Shown in pieces: positions 25,803 through 34,067 of a DNA stretch of 64,000 nucleotides. The number at the start of each line of letters is the position of its first letter. Positions within the stretch are counted from its first letter, which is position 1. Origin of the DNA: Candidatus Binatia bacterium (GTDB lineage Bacteria; Desulfobacterota; Binatia; HRBIN30); contig JAKLJW010000022.1 in the NCBI GenBank assembly GCA_023150935.1, forward strand, positions 1-64,000, read 5' to 3'. Below the pieces are notes generated by a model, which did no database searches, was not told the origin of the DNA, and saw only the letters and a program-made list of their open reading frames with translations. The position numbers and the translations under genes were made by a program.

Positions 25803-28010
25803 ATGGGCGCATTCCGAGGATGGACGAACCGTACCATGGTGCGGGTCCGACTTGTTGCGGTTGCCATTGTCCTCACCGTACCCGCGCCGGTATTGGCGGC
25901 GTCCACACTGGTTTCGGTTAACGCCGCGGGCACCGGGAGCGGCAACGCCGAATCGTCGGGTCCCTGGGGCGTCAGCGACACGGGACGGTACGTGTGTTTC
26001 GACAGCCTTGCCGACGATCTCGTCGCCGGAGACGACAACGGGTTTGGGGACGTGTTCGTGCGCGACACGCAGGTGGGCACGACAACCCTGGTGAGTATGC
26101 GTCACACGGGAGGGGGCAGCGGCGACCTGGATTCGCTGTGTTACGGGCTGAGCGGCGACGGCCGCTATGTCGCACTGGTCAGCGCGGCCGGCGATCTCGT
26201 GCCCGGTTTCGTCGACGGCAACGACGGCGGCGATGACGGGTTTGTCCGCGACCTGCTCGCCGGCGCGACCGAGCTGATCACGGTGAACGCCGCCGGCACG
26301 GCCAGCGCCAACCTTGGTGTCGGCACGATCTTCGAGATCAGTGCGGCGGGTAGCCGTGTCTTCTTCGATAGTGCGGCCTCAAATCTGGTCGCCAACGACG
26401 GCAACGGCGTTTCCGACGTCTTCATGCGGGACCGCGACCTCGGCGTCACCGTTCTCGCCAGCGTCAACGCCGCCGGGACCGCCAGCGCCAACGCCGCCTC
26501 GACCCTTCCGATGTCGAGCGCCAACGGACGCTACGTCGTCTTCAACAGCACCGCCTCCGATCTGGTTGCCGGCTTCGTCGACGGCAACGCCGGCACCGCC
26601 GCGGATCTTTACATCCGCGACGTGGACCTCGGCGTCACCGCACTCGTGACACCCAACACCACCGGCACCGCCAGCGCCAACGCGGCGAGTACGAGCCTCG
26701 AGATCACCCCCGACGGCCGCTACGTCGTCTTCACCAGCGCCGCCACCGACCTCGTTGCCGGCGACAGTAATGGGCGCAGCGACATCTTCGTGCGCGACGT
26801 CGTCGCCAATGTCACCCGACTCGTGAGCGTCGCCGCGAGCGGCGGCGGTAGCGCCAACGGGACGTCGGCAAACGGCGTCCCCAGCGCCGACGGCCGTTAC
26901 GTGGCCTTCGAAAGCGCCGCCACCGACCTGATTTCCGGATTCGTGGACGGTAACGGCGCGGGACGAGATGTGTTCGTCCGCGACCTTACCGCTTCCACCA
27001 CACAGTTGATCAGCGTCAAGCGAACCGGTGGCGGCAGCGCCAACGGCGCCTCCAACCGTCCCCTCATCGGCGCCGACGGCGGCCTCGTCGTCTTCCTCAG
27101 CGCGGCGAGCGATCTCGTGTCGCCGTTCGTCGACGGCAACGGCGCCTTCTCCGACATCTTCGTGCGCGATCGCGTCTATCCGGGGACGGCGCACGTCTCC
27201 CGTAACGCCGCGGGCACCGCCGGGGCCAATGCGGCCCTGGAACCCGGCGAGATCAGCCGCGACGGTCGCGTCCTCGGGTTCTCCAGTACGGCCAGCGATC
27301 TCGTTGCCGGCGATAACAACGGCGTCGGTGACGTCTTCACGGTGCTCCTCCCCGTCACGCCTCGGCCGACGTGGACTCCGACGCGAACCGCTACGCCGAC
27401 GATCACCCCGACGCGAACCATCTCGCCGACGCCTACCGTTGCCGCCGGCGCCGTAAGCGGACGGATCGGCTCGTACGCCAACGCGGCGACCCCGGTGCCG
27501 GCGGTGACGGTGGTGGTTACGGGGCCGACGCCGGGCAGCGTCGGCACCGATGCCGGCGGACAGTACCTCGTCTCGCCGCTCACGGGGGCCACGTGGCAGA
27601 TGTTGCCCCGCAAGGCGGGTGGCCTCGGAAACAGCGTGTCGGCTCTCGATGCGTCCTGGGTCCTGCAAGCCGTTGTCGGACTCCGTGTCCTGTCCCCGAC
27701 CCAAACGCTGGCCGGCGACGTCAGCGGCAACGGTAGCGTGTCGGCGTTGGACGCCGCGATGATACTGCAGCGCGTCGTCGGGCTGCGACCGCAGTTTCCC
27801 GCCGGTGTGAGCTGCGGCTCCGACTGGCACTTCGTGCCGGTCCCGTCGCCGGTGCCGAACCAGACCCTGCTGCAACCGTCGACGGCCGGTGGCACCTGTC
27901 AGAGCGGCGCCATCCGTTTCGAGCCGTTGAACGGTTCGGCCACGGGCCAGGATTTTCTCGGCATCCCGATCGGCGACGTGACCGGCAACTGGAACCCGGG
28001 CGGAAACTGA
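25803..28010 (+). CDS. Secreted PD40/TolB-like beta-propeller with dockerin-like module
   Basis: This 735-residue exported protein starts at ATG 25803, behind GGAGAAGGAAG, giving a signal peptide ending near APVLAAS. About eight repeats of 60-70 residues follow, each with V-V-N-AAGT-SAN, DGRYVVF-S-A-DLV-GD-NG and DVFVRD elements, the WD40-like/PD40 propeller signature. After a TPTRTATPT linker comes a beta domain and a dockerin-like loop (GDVSGNGSVSALDAAMILQ) ending in a conserved GDVTGNW. This C-terminal module of about 175 residues is homologous to the middle of the preceding giant protein. It has no catalytic motif, so a binding or scaffold-associated role is likely. Confidence 0.78.
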   Translation: MGAFRGWTNRTMVRVRLVAVAIVLTVPAPVLAASTLVSVNAAGTGSGNAESSGPWGVSDTGRYVCFDSLADDLVAGDDNGFGDVFVRDTQVGTTTLVSMRHTGGGSGDLDSLCYGLSGDGRYVALVSAAGDLVPGFVDGNDGGDDGFVRDLLAGATELITVNAAGTASANLGVGTIFEISAAGSRVFFDSAASNLVANDGNGVSDVFMRDRDLGVTVLASVNAAGTASANAASTLPMSSANGRYVVFNSTASDLVAGFVDGNAGTAADLYIRDVDLGVTALVTPNTTGTASANAASTSLEITPDGRYVVFTSAATDLVAGDSNGRSDIFVRDVVANVTRLVSVAASGGGSANGTSANGVPSADGRYVAFESAATDLISGFVDGNGAGRDVFVRDLTASTTQLISVKRTGGGSANGASNRPLIGADGGLVVFLSAASDLVSPFVDGNGAFSDIFVRDRVYPGTAHVSRNAAGTAGANAALEPGEISRDGRVLGFSSTASDLVAGDNNGVGDVFTVLLPVTPRPTWTPTRTATPTITPTRTISPTPTVAAGAVSGRIGSYANAATPVPAVTVVVTGPTPGSVGTDAGGQYLVSPLTGATWQMLPRKAGGLGNSVSALDASWVLQAVVGLRVLSPTQTLAGDVSGNGSVSALDAAMILQRVVGLRPQFPAGVSCGSDWHFVPVPSPVPNQTLLQPSTAGGTCQSGAIRFEPLNGSATGQDFLGIPIGDVTGNWNPGGN

Positions 28011-28058
28011 CCCGAGTAAACCCCCCGAAGCCCCCGGACCCCCAAGGAGCCCCCCCAA

Positions 28059-28838
28059 ATGTCCCTCGTCCTCTACGACAACCCTTTCAGTCCGTTTGCG
28101 CGCAAGGTCCGCCTCGTTCTCGCTTGCAAGGGCTTACGGGCGGAGTCGGTCGATGCACTGGCGTTGTTGGAGCACGACCGCTTGCGTGCGGTCAATGCGC
28201 GCGCCGAGGTGCCGGTTCTCGTCGATGGCGATCTCGTGGTGGTGAACTCCGCCGACATTGTCGCCTACCTCGAAGACCGCTGGCCGGACCCTCCCGTGTT
28301 CCCGTCGGCCCCGGCGGAGCGGGCTGCCGCACGCGCATGGGAGCGGCTGGCCGATACCGTTCTCGACGCGATCGTCCACGACATTTCCATCTGGGTGTGG
28401 CCGACGCACCGGCGGCCCGACGTTCCCCCCGACGGTCTGATCGATGCGGGACTGCGGGATATCGGCGTCATCCTGGGCCGGATCGAGCGGGCACTGGAGG
28501 GGCGGGAGTTCCTTTGCGGTGCGCTGTCGATAGCCGACCTGGCTCTGTTCCCGCATCTGTCGTCGCTCAAAGTGCTCGGGGTGGGAATCGATCCGCAGAC
28601 CCATCCGGGTGTTGCGGCGTGGATCGGGCGGCTGCGGGCGCTGCCGGTAATCCGCGCCGACCTCGAAGCGGTCAAGCGCGCCGCGCAGGAGAAGTTCGGT
28701 AGCGGAGCCTCACCGTACGAGGGCAACAAGGTCGTCTGGCGCGGCGACCGGATCGAGTGGCTGTTCCATCACGGCTTCGTCGAGTGGTGGCTGGAAGAGC
28801 TGCGCGCCGGGCGGGCAATCGTTCCATCCGCCCTTTAG
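28059..28838 (+). CDS. Glutathione S-transferase family protein
   Basis: This 259-residue protein has an N-terminal thioredoxin-like GST domain. It starts MSLVLYDNPFSPFARKVRLV, with Ser/Phe in the active-site position used by omega/beta-like classes, and contains ARAEVPVLVDGD with the cis-Pro and NSADIVAYLEDR for glutathione gamma-glutamyl binding. The C-terminal half is an all-helical GST domain. It may conjugate or reduce electrophiles with glutathione, but glutathione use in this organism is unproven. An AAGGAG ribosome-binding site precedes the ATG. Confidence 0.85.
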   Translation: MSLVLYDNPFSPFARKVRLVLACKGLRAESVDALALLEHDRLRAVNARAEVPVLVDGDLVVVNSADIVAYLEDRWPDPPVFPSAPAERAAARAWERLADTVLDAIVHDISIWVWPTHRRPDVPPDGLIDAGLRDIGVILGRIERALEGREFLCGALSIADLALFPHLSSLKVLGVGIDPQTHPGVAAWIGRLRALPVIRADLEAVKRAAQEKFGSGASPYEGNKVVWRGDRIEWLFHHGFVEWWLEELRAGRAIVPSAL

Positions 28839-28868
28839 CCCGCATCCAAACGCCCAATTCCATCACCC

Positions 28869-29585
28869 CTAGGGGCCCCCAGGCCCTCGCGCCCCCCTCG
28901 ACCGCGCTTGTCGAAACACCGCGTCGAACATCTTTTCGGTGAGCAATCCCGTCTGGGTGTTGCGCTGGCTCGGATGATAGGAGCCGATAAGCGTGACGTC
29001 GCCGAGGTCGTGGACGCAGCCGTGGTGGAAGTGTGGCCGCGGTTTGGGTACGGCGGCGCCCAGGGCGCGGCGCGCGACCAGGTAACGGTCGAAGGCGATC
29101 TTGCCGAGCGCGACGACGACGCAGACTCGGCGCAGGAGCCTCATCTCGCGCACCAGGTACGGCAGGCAGTTGTCGAACTCCTCCGGCGTAGGCTGGTTGG
29201 CAGGGGGGGCGCAGTGAGCAGCGGCGGTGATGTAGGTGTCGATGAGTCGCAGGCCGTCGGAGCGATCGACGGAGCGAGGTTGGTTGGCAAAGCCGAAGCG
29301 GTGCAGGGCGCGATAGAGCCAGTCGCCGCTGCGGTCCCCGGTGAAGATACGGCCGGTGCGGTTGCCGCCGTGGGCAGCCGGAGCAAGGCCAATGACAAGC
29401 AGGCGCGCTTCCGGGGTGCCGAAGCCGGGCACCGGGCGGCCCCAGTACGTCCACTCGCGATAGGCCGCGCGCCGCGTCCCGGCTATCCGTTCTCGGTACG
29501 CAACGAGCCGCGGACAGCGCCGGCAACGAGCGACGACATCGGCCAGCTTGTCCATGGGCCGCGACGGATCGGGTTGCGGGGTCAT
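28869..29585 (-). CDS. Type 5 uracil-DNA glycosylase (UdgB-like, 4Fe-4S)
   Basis: This 238-residue DNA repair enzyme excises uracil (and often hypoxanthine) from DNA. Its four iron-sulfur cysteines are C21 and C24 (CRRCP), C125 (AAHC) and C140 (DNCLPYL). The active-site block GLAPAAHGGNRTGRIFTGD is diagnostic of family 5, and GSYHPSQRNTQTG is motif 3. The start was placed at ATG 29585, because the upstream frame extension is low-complexity Arg-rich. Endonuclease III lies 1.3 kb away, so two base-excision repair genes are near each other. Confidence 0.88.
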   Translation of the reverse strand: MTPQPDPSRPMDKLADVVARCRRCPRLVAYRERIAGTRRAAYREWTYWGRPVPGFGTPEARLLVIGLAPAAHGGNRTGRIFTGDRSGDWLYRALHRFGFANQPRSVDRSDGLRLIDTYITAAAHCAPPANQPTPEEFDNCLPYLVREMRLLRRVCVVVALGKIAFDRYLVARRALGAAVPKPRPHFHHGCVHDLGDVTLIGSYHPSQRNTQTGLLTEKMFDAVFRQARSRGARGPGGP

Positions 29586-29638
29586 CCGATTGCCGGCCGA
29601 GCGGGCAGGACCCGGCGGCCTGACCGCGCCCCTGCGTG

Positions 29639-29899
29639 TCAGTGCGTCGTCACGGTGCCGCCTGCGGCGCTGCCGAGGACCTGGCTTACCGCTTCGAAGC
29701 CCGGTGTGAGGGAGGTTTCGAGGATCTCCGTCAGGAGTTGCTCGACGTCGGCGAGGTCCTCTGCCGACAGGGCGCTCATGTCTTGATGCATTCCGTGGAG
29801 CGCCCAGATGGCGGTGCGCAGCCGGCTGCACGCATCATCGATAAGACGCAGCGCTTCCTGCGCATCCAACGGCCTGTTGTCTTCGTGTTCGTCGGCCAT
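29639..29899 (-). CDS. Hypothetical protein, 86 aa
   Basis: The ATG at 29899 follows AAGGAGAGGC, a good ribosome-binding site. The product is acidic and largely helical (AQEALRLIDDACSRLRTAIWAL, then EDLADVEQLLTEILE), with no signal or metal motif. The pattern suggests a small helical hairpin or dimer. I do not recognise the family. It lies upstream of the uracil-DNA glycosylase on the same strand with a 53-bp gap and could be co-transcribed with it. Confidence 0.6.
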   Translation of the reverse strand: MADEHEDNRPLDAQEALRLIDDACSRLRTAIWALHGMHQDMSALSAEDLADVEQLLTEILETSLTPGFEAVSQVLGSAAGGTVTTH

Positions 29900-30065
29900 C
29901 TGCCTCTCCTTGGTCGGGTACGAGACCCGCATTGCCAAGTCTGCACGCCCCCCACTGTCAGTGCAAGGGCGTTGGGGGCGTTCGCCAGGGCCGCGGCAAA
30001 GTCAGCGACGAGGGCGTATCGCGGCTCCGTTGGCGACTTCGCCGTCGCCCCGGGCCGTTCGCGGG

Positions 30066-30281
30066 TCACGTTTCGCCGAGGGTGTCCCAGTGAATGGTCC
30101 AAAATTTGGGCACGGGCGGCGCCAGCTCGAAATGCCCTCCGAAGCAGCCGAAAGAAGGCTGGTGGGAGAGGCGGTCGACAACCAAACGCAGATGTTCCTC
30201 GAGGGGGACGCCGGCGGGGACCGGGCCGACGTCGAGCCGGCGCCGGCCACCGCACTTGCAACAGCTAACGTCGACCAACAC
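30066..30281 (-). CDS. Small cysteine-rich protein, unknown
   Basis: This frame of about 71 residues begins at a GTG (30279-30281), 25 bp after the stop of the upstream membrane-anchored gene. It reads LVDVSCCKCGGRRRLDVG, later LSHQPSFGCFGGHFELAPPVP, then KFWTIHWDTLGET. Three clustered cysteines plus a distal Cys/His could bind zinc. The start is uncertain, as the frame stays open upstream into the neighbouring gene. No family was recognised. Aromatic-rich, domain-like composition supports a real gene over a shadow frame. Confidence 0.5.
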   Translation of the reverse strand: MLVDVSCCKCGGRRRLDVGPVPAGVPLEEHLRLVVDRLSHQPSFGCFGGHFELAPPVPKFWTIHWDTLGET

Positions 30282-30306
30282 GGGTGCGGCGGGGCGGGCG
30301 CAACTG

Positions 30307-30717
30307 CTACCGGGACCTGGTTCCGCCGGAGCGTTCGCCGGTTGGTGTCGGCGTGGGCGTGCCGACGACACGGGCGTAAATGCCGCGGGACCTGACATGA
30401 TCGAGAAGGGCTTCGCGGACGCGGTCGACCAGCCTCGGGTCGCTCTGGATGCGTTGCTCGAGGGCGCGGAAGTTCTCGATCGAGATATGGTACGGCTGAA
30501 TTGCGTTCTCGATGGCCAGGTCATGGTCATCCTGCAACGCCGTGTAAACGCGAATGTACAGTTCGAGTTCGTCCGGGGGAACCTTGACCTCGTCGGCTTC
30601 TTCGATCTCCTGGGCGCGGCCGCGATCGGCGAGGTTCCAGATCACGATCGAGCCGAGGACGGCGACGACGACCACGGGGGCGATGGCGCGCCAGAGACGA
30701 TGGCGGTGGGCGTGCAT
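30307..30717 (-). CDS. Membrane-anchored hypothetical protein
   Basis: This 136-residue protein has one N-terminal TM helix (IAPVVVVAVLGSIVIWNL) preceded by a His/Arg-rich cytoplasmic head. The periplasmic part is helical (PPDELELYIRVYTALQDD, then IENFRALEQRIQSDPRLVDR), and the tail ends in TPTPTPTGERSGG. The ATG at 30717 was preferred over one 87 bp upstream because it directly precedes the TM anchor. The family is unknown. It probably forms a two-gene unit with the small Cys-rich gene downstream. Confidence 0.6.
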   Translation of the reverse strand: MHAHRHRLWRAIAPVVVVAVLGSIVIWNLADRGRAQEIEEADEVKVPPDELELYIRVYTALQDDHDLAIENAIQPYHISIENFRALEQRIQSDPRLVDRVREALLDHVRSRGIYARVVGTPTPTPTGERSGGTRSR

Positions 30718-30932
30718 CACGGCCTGGTCGCCTGTGTCGTGCCGCGTTGGCGGGGCGTGCATGCGATGGACAACGGCATTTCCGCATGGTGGCCGCGGCA
30801 TCACGGTGTGTCAAGGCTGGCGGGTCGAGGAGGGGAGGGGGGCGAAAAGCCGAAAGGGGCTCGGGTTGTCTGGACCGGGCCGCCTCGCTATCGACCGGTC
30901 GTATGGTACGCGTAACGTCGAAGGGGCGCGCA

Positions 30933-31664
30933 ATGTCGAATCGTGGTGACCACCCGTCGCCGGCACCGGTGCGGACAACGATTACGCGGCTGGCGCGGGC
31001 CTATCCCGACGCGCGCCTGGCGCTCGATTACGAATCGCCGTTCGAGTTGCTGATTGCCTTGATCCTGGCGGCGCAGTGTACGGACGAGCGGGTCAATCAG
31101 GTGACCGGGCAGGTGCTGTTTAGGAAGTACCGGACGGCGGCCGACTACGTGCGCGTGCCGGCCGCGGAGCTGGAGCACGACATCCGCCCGACGGGTTTTT
31201 TCCGCGCCAAGACGCGGTCGATCCAGGGCTGTTGTCGGGACCTCGTCGAGCGTTTCGGCGGCCGGGTGCCCGACCGGATCGATGACCTGACCTCGCTTCC
31301 CGGCGTCGGCCGCAAGACGGCCAATATCGTCCTCGGCAACGCCTTCGGCAAACCGGCGATCGGCGTCGACACGCACGTCTTGCGGCTCGCGCAGCGGCTG
31401 GGTTTGACGCGACAGACCGATCCCGACAAGGTCGAGGCGGACTTGACGCCGCAAGTGCCGGCGAAGGATCGGACGCGGTTCTGCCATCTATTGCAGTTCC
31501 ACGGACGGCGGGTGTGCGTGGCGCGCAAGCCGCGCTGCGCCGAGTGCGTGGTCGCCGATCTTTGTCCGTATCCGGAAAAGACGCCGCCGCCGGAGCCGCG
31601 GCGTCCCGCCTTTGGCGGGCCAGTGCGTCCCGCCCGCCAGGGGCGCGGGCGGGCCAGCCGTTGA
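30933..31664 (+). CDS. nth: Endonuclease III (DNA glycosylase/AP lyase)
   Basis: This 243-residue base-excision repair enzyme removes oxidised pyrimidines and nicks abasic sites. The helix-hairpin-helix LPGVGRKTAN contains catalytic K128, and VDTHV supplies D146. The 4Fe-4S cluster cysteines C195, C202, C205 and C211 have the exact C-x6-C-x2-C-x5-C spacing. The core ends at about residue 215. The final 28 residues (Pro/Arg-rich) are encoded by a GGCGGGCC-rich repeat region and are probably read-through of a dispersed repeat rather than functional. Confidence 0.93.
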   Translation: MSNRGDHPSPAPVRTTITRLARAYPDARLALDYESPFELLIALILAAQCTDERVNQVTGQVLFRKYRTAADYVRVPAAELEHDIRPTGFFRAKTRSIQGCCRDLVERFGGRVPDRIDDLTSLPGVGRKTANIVLGNAFGKPAIGVDTHVLRLAQRLGLTRQTDPDKVEADLTPQVPAKDRTRFCHLLQFHGRRVCVARKPRCAECVVADLCPYPEKTPPPEPRRPAFGGPVRPARQGRGRASR

Positions 31665-31665
31665 A

Positions 31666-31848
31666 TTACGATTTCCGCGGATGCGCGCACGGCGCGAAGA
31701 AATCTTCAGGCCATGGATCGGCTGTGCCCCGCCGTTCGTCCCGAGTAGCCGCCGTCTTCTCAGGCGGCGTATCGAGGGACGCGGGGGACCGCGACGGGCG
31801 CCCCTCGATACGGCCCCTGAACAACCGGGTCCTACTCGGGGCGAACGG
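31666..31848. repeat. Dispersed repeats between nth and the AMIN lipoprotein
   Basis: Bases 31666-31695 match 17141-17170 in inverted orientation. Bases 31732-31848 form a long imperfect palindrome: CCGTTCGTCCCGAGTAG (31732-31748) pairs with CTACTCGGGGCGAACGG (31832-31848). Inside it, GGCGTATCGAGGG pairs with CCCCTCGATACGGCC. It is of the intergenic-mosaic-element kind. The rest of the 31665-31944 gap holds no gene. Confidence 0.6.
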
Positions 31849-31944
31849 GGAGTTGCGGACATTGGGTTGCGGGCGAAGCCCGCGCTGAGGAGTGGTGGAA
31901 TTACCTTGCCCGTGCGGGAGGGATCGGCTATCTGCAACCCTACG

Positions 31945-32406
31945 ATGGTGCGGGCGCAGCGCCGGTCGGCGCCGGGACGATGGAGCTGGCTGGTCGCGAT
32001 CGGCCTGACGGCGATCATGACGGGTTGCGGGACGGTGTTCTGGTCGCCCACGCCCGCCGCTGTGGGTGTCGATGAAGCGATCACTTTGCGGGACGTACAG
32101 GTGGAGGCTGCGGGGGCCCACCGGGCGGTGCTGTTGCACCTGTCGCAGACCCCCAGTCAGGTGCGGTACGGCGACTCGCGCCGGCCGGCATCGATTACGA
32201 TAGAAGCGTGGGGACCGCCGGGTAACTTCGATCTGCCCGAGCGGACGCTGCCGCAGGTAGACGATCTGGTGTCGCAGGTGAGAGTGTCGCGCGAGGAAGG
32301 TTGCCTGAAGGTTACGATCGACATGCAGGCGGACGAATTACCGCAGTACACCGTGCACGAAATGGCAGACTGGGTCATGATTCGCGTTCAGGGGGCGGGC
32401 CAGTAA
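31945..32406 (+). CDS. AMIN-domain-like lipoprotein
   Basis: This 153-residue protein starts at ATG 31945, giving a signal ending in AIMTGCG (lipobox, acylated Cys near residue 27). The mature part begins with a strand-rich region: AITLRDVQVEAAGAHRAVLL, then IEAWGPPGNFDLPERTLP, then LKVTIDMQADELPQYTVHE. It ends in WVMIRVQG and resembles the AMIN beta-domain that localises periplasmic proteins to peptidoglycan or the secretin complex. The HEAT-repeat gene begins 16 bp after its stop, so the two form an operon. Whether it binds the cell wall or an outer-membrane complex is open. Confidence 0.6.
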   Translation: MVRAQRRSAPGRWSWLVAIGLTAIMTGCGTVFWSPTPAAVGVDEAITLRDVQVEAAGAHRAVLLHLSQTPSQVRYGDSRRPASITIEAWGPPGNFDLPERTLPQVDDLVSQVRVSREEGCLKVTIDMQADELPQYTVHEMADWVMIRVQGAGQ

Positions 32407-32422
32407 GGGCCCGGCGCATAGC

Positions 32423-33136
32423 ATGGGGCGTGGCGTATACCGAGCGGTGCGTGGCCTTTGGAGCCTCGGCCCGCGGGGTCAGCGATCGGTGCTGGCCGCA
32501 TTGCTGCTGGTCTTGCCGGTTGCGGCGGCGGCCCAGGTGAGCAGTCAGGGACTCCGCCAGCGTTACGACAAGGCGACCAAGGGTGCGACGATCGACGAGT
32601 ACGTGCGCGGCCTCGGCAGCGACGATGCGGACAAGCGGCTGCAGGCGGTTAAGTCCCTGGGGGCGAGCAAGGAACCCAAGGCGGTCGATCACCTGATCGG
32701 AGCGCTCGGGGATGCCGATACGCGGGTGCAGGCGAAGTCGATCGACTTGCTCGGCGAGTTGCGCTCTACCGACGCCACGCAAGTGCTCATCCAGCAACTG
32801 TTCCTGCGCACCACCGAGCCGATGATGAAGCAGCGCATCCTCGCGGCGCTGGGGAAGATCGGCGATGTGCGCGCCGCGCGCCCGATCATGGAGTTCCTGC
32901 AGCGCGATCTCGATGCGGCGACTCGCGGCACGGCGATTTACGCGCTTGGCGATATCGGGGCACCGGAGTCGGTGGCCACCCTGCGGACGATTGCGGCGCA
33001 GGACAACGATTCGACGCTGCGCCGGCTCGCTAACGAGGCGGTGCAGAAGGTTCAACATCAGCAGGATGCGGCGCGGCGGGAAGCCAAAGGTCCGTTGGAG
33101 ACCTTCCTGCCGCAGGCGCCGCCGGAGCAACAATGA
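32423..33136 (+). CDS. Periplasmic HEAT-repeat protein
   Basis: This 237-residue protein has a signal peptide ending in PVAAAAQ (about residue 38). About five HEAT-like helical pairs follow (DADKRLQAVKSLGASKEPKA, then ADTRVQAKSIDLLGEL, then MMKQRILAALGKIGDVRAAR, then AATRGTAIYALGDIGAPES). The tail is Gln/Pro-rich. HEAT solenoids are protein-protein scaffolds, and this one probably acts in the periplasm with the AMIN-like lipoprotein encoded just upstream. The tRNA-Leu gene follows after 36 bp. Confidence 0.8.
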   Translation: MGRGVYRAVRGLWSLGPRGQRSVLAALLLVLPVAAAAQVSSQGLRQRYDKATKGATIDEYVRGLGSDDADKRLQAVKSLGASKEPKAVDHLIGALGDADTRVQAKSIDLLGELRSTDATQVLIQQLFLRTTEPMMKQRILAALGKIGDVRAARPIMEFLQRDLDAATRGTAIYALGDIGAPESVATLRTIAAQDNDSTLRRLANEAVQKVQHQQDAARREAKGPLETFLPQAPPEQQ

Positions 33137-33172
33137 CGCGGTGCCGGGAGGCCGGAGGGGTGCCACCTGTGA

Positions 33173-33256
33173 GGCCCTGTGGTGGAATTGGCAGACACGG
33201 CAGACTCAAAATCTGTTGCGGGCAACCGCGTGGGGGTTCAAGTCCCTCCAGGGCCA
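33173..33256 (+). tRNA. tRNA-Leu (CAA)
   Basis: This is an 84-nt class II tRNA. The acceptor GGCCCTG pairs with CAGGGCC plus discriminator A. The anticodon arm GCAGA-CTCAAAA-TCTGT gives anticodon CAA. A variable arm TGCGGGCAACCGCG and T-loop GTTCAAGTC follow. CCA is not encoded. It starts 36 bp after the HEAT-repeat gene and ends 16 bp before the next CDS. Confidence 0.93.
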
Positions 33257-33272
33257 TTCGGAAGAACAACCA

Positions 33273-34067
33273 ATGAGCGTACGCGAGCCGACTACAATGG
33301 GTGAATATCTCGAACGAATCGACGCGGGGATCGATGTGTGCGACGGCCTGCGGGGTCTGGCGGACGTGGACGCCGAGGCGATCCCGGCGGCCACGCGGGC
33401 CGGAGAGGGCGATGCGGCGTTCGACCAGTACATGCGCTCGCTGTTCCTCTACCTCGAAGCCAAGTTCGAGTATTTCTGGTTCGAGAGCCCGGAGATCGCG
33501 GCCATGGTCCGGCAGGCGAGACCGTCCGTCGAGGAGTTCTCGGCCAACGACTTCGCCGATCTGGCGCGCGTCCTGCTGTACCTCATGCAGGGGTGTCGCT
33601 ACGAACGGAAGGACGAAGCACCCGGCGATCTGGCGTGTACCGATCCCACACCCGTCACCGCCGGGTCGGATCGGGTGACGCCGGCGCTCACGGTCGCGCG
33701 TACGTTCCTGACGCATGACCGGTGCGGCCGGGCCCCGCTCGAGGAATTCCTCAGTGCCGCCTGTGCGCAAGGGGCCGTCGGATACTTCTTCACCACCGGC
33801 CGACTCGGCCAGGATGCGCTCGCCTACCTCGGTCAGCTTGCCGACGGCCCCTTCGCCGAACGCATGTACGTCGTCGACCCCGCCAAGCTGTTGCACCTGA
33901 TCGAGATCTCGCACGATATCTGCGACGAGATAGACGAGCTTGGCCTGCTTGCGGCGCTGGAAGACCTCGATGCGGGCGAGGAGGAGTTCGCGTTCGCGGA
34001 GAGCGTCGAGGTCCTGCGCGGCGAAGCCCAGGAAATTCTCACGGCGCCGCCGAGCGGGGACGGGTGA
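33273..34067 (+). CDS. Hypothetical protein heading the YCF48-RND-DUF1329 operon
   Basis: This 264-residue, acidic protein is probably cytoplasmic and mostly helical: no signal peptide, and blocks such as AFDQYMRSLFLYLEAKFEYF, DFADLARVLLYLMQGC and KLLHLIEISHDICDEIDELG. It has few cysteines and no catalytic motif that I recognise. Its stop is overlapped by the GTG of the YCF48-like gene (GTGA), so the two are translationally coupled. Its ATG lies 16 bp after tRNA-Leu, raising the possibility that tRNA and mRNA are processed from one transcript. Function unknown. Confidence 0.7.
   Translation: MSVREPTTMGEYLERIDAGIDVCDGLRGLADVDAEAIPAATRAGEGDAAFDQYMRSLFLYLEAKFEYFWFESPEIAAMVRQARPSVEEFSANDFADLARVLLYLMQGCRYERKDEAPGDLACTDPTPVTAGSDRVTPALTVARTFLTHDRCGRAPLEEFLSAACAQGAVGYFFTTGRLGQDALAYLGQLADGPFAERMYVVDPAKLLHLIEISHDICDEIDELGLLAALEDLDAGEEEFAFAESVEVLRGEAQEILTAPPSGDG

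Noticed and set aside
26379-28058. A 559-codon minus-strand frame opposite the propeller protein, and a similar one at 55048-56667
   Set aside because: Both are antisense shadows of repeat-coding DNA; the repeats make them look periodic but they have no start signals or domains.
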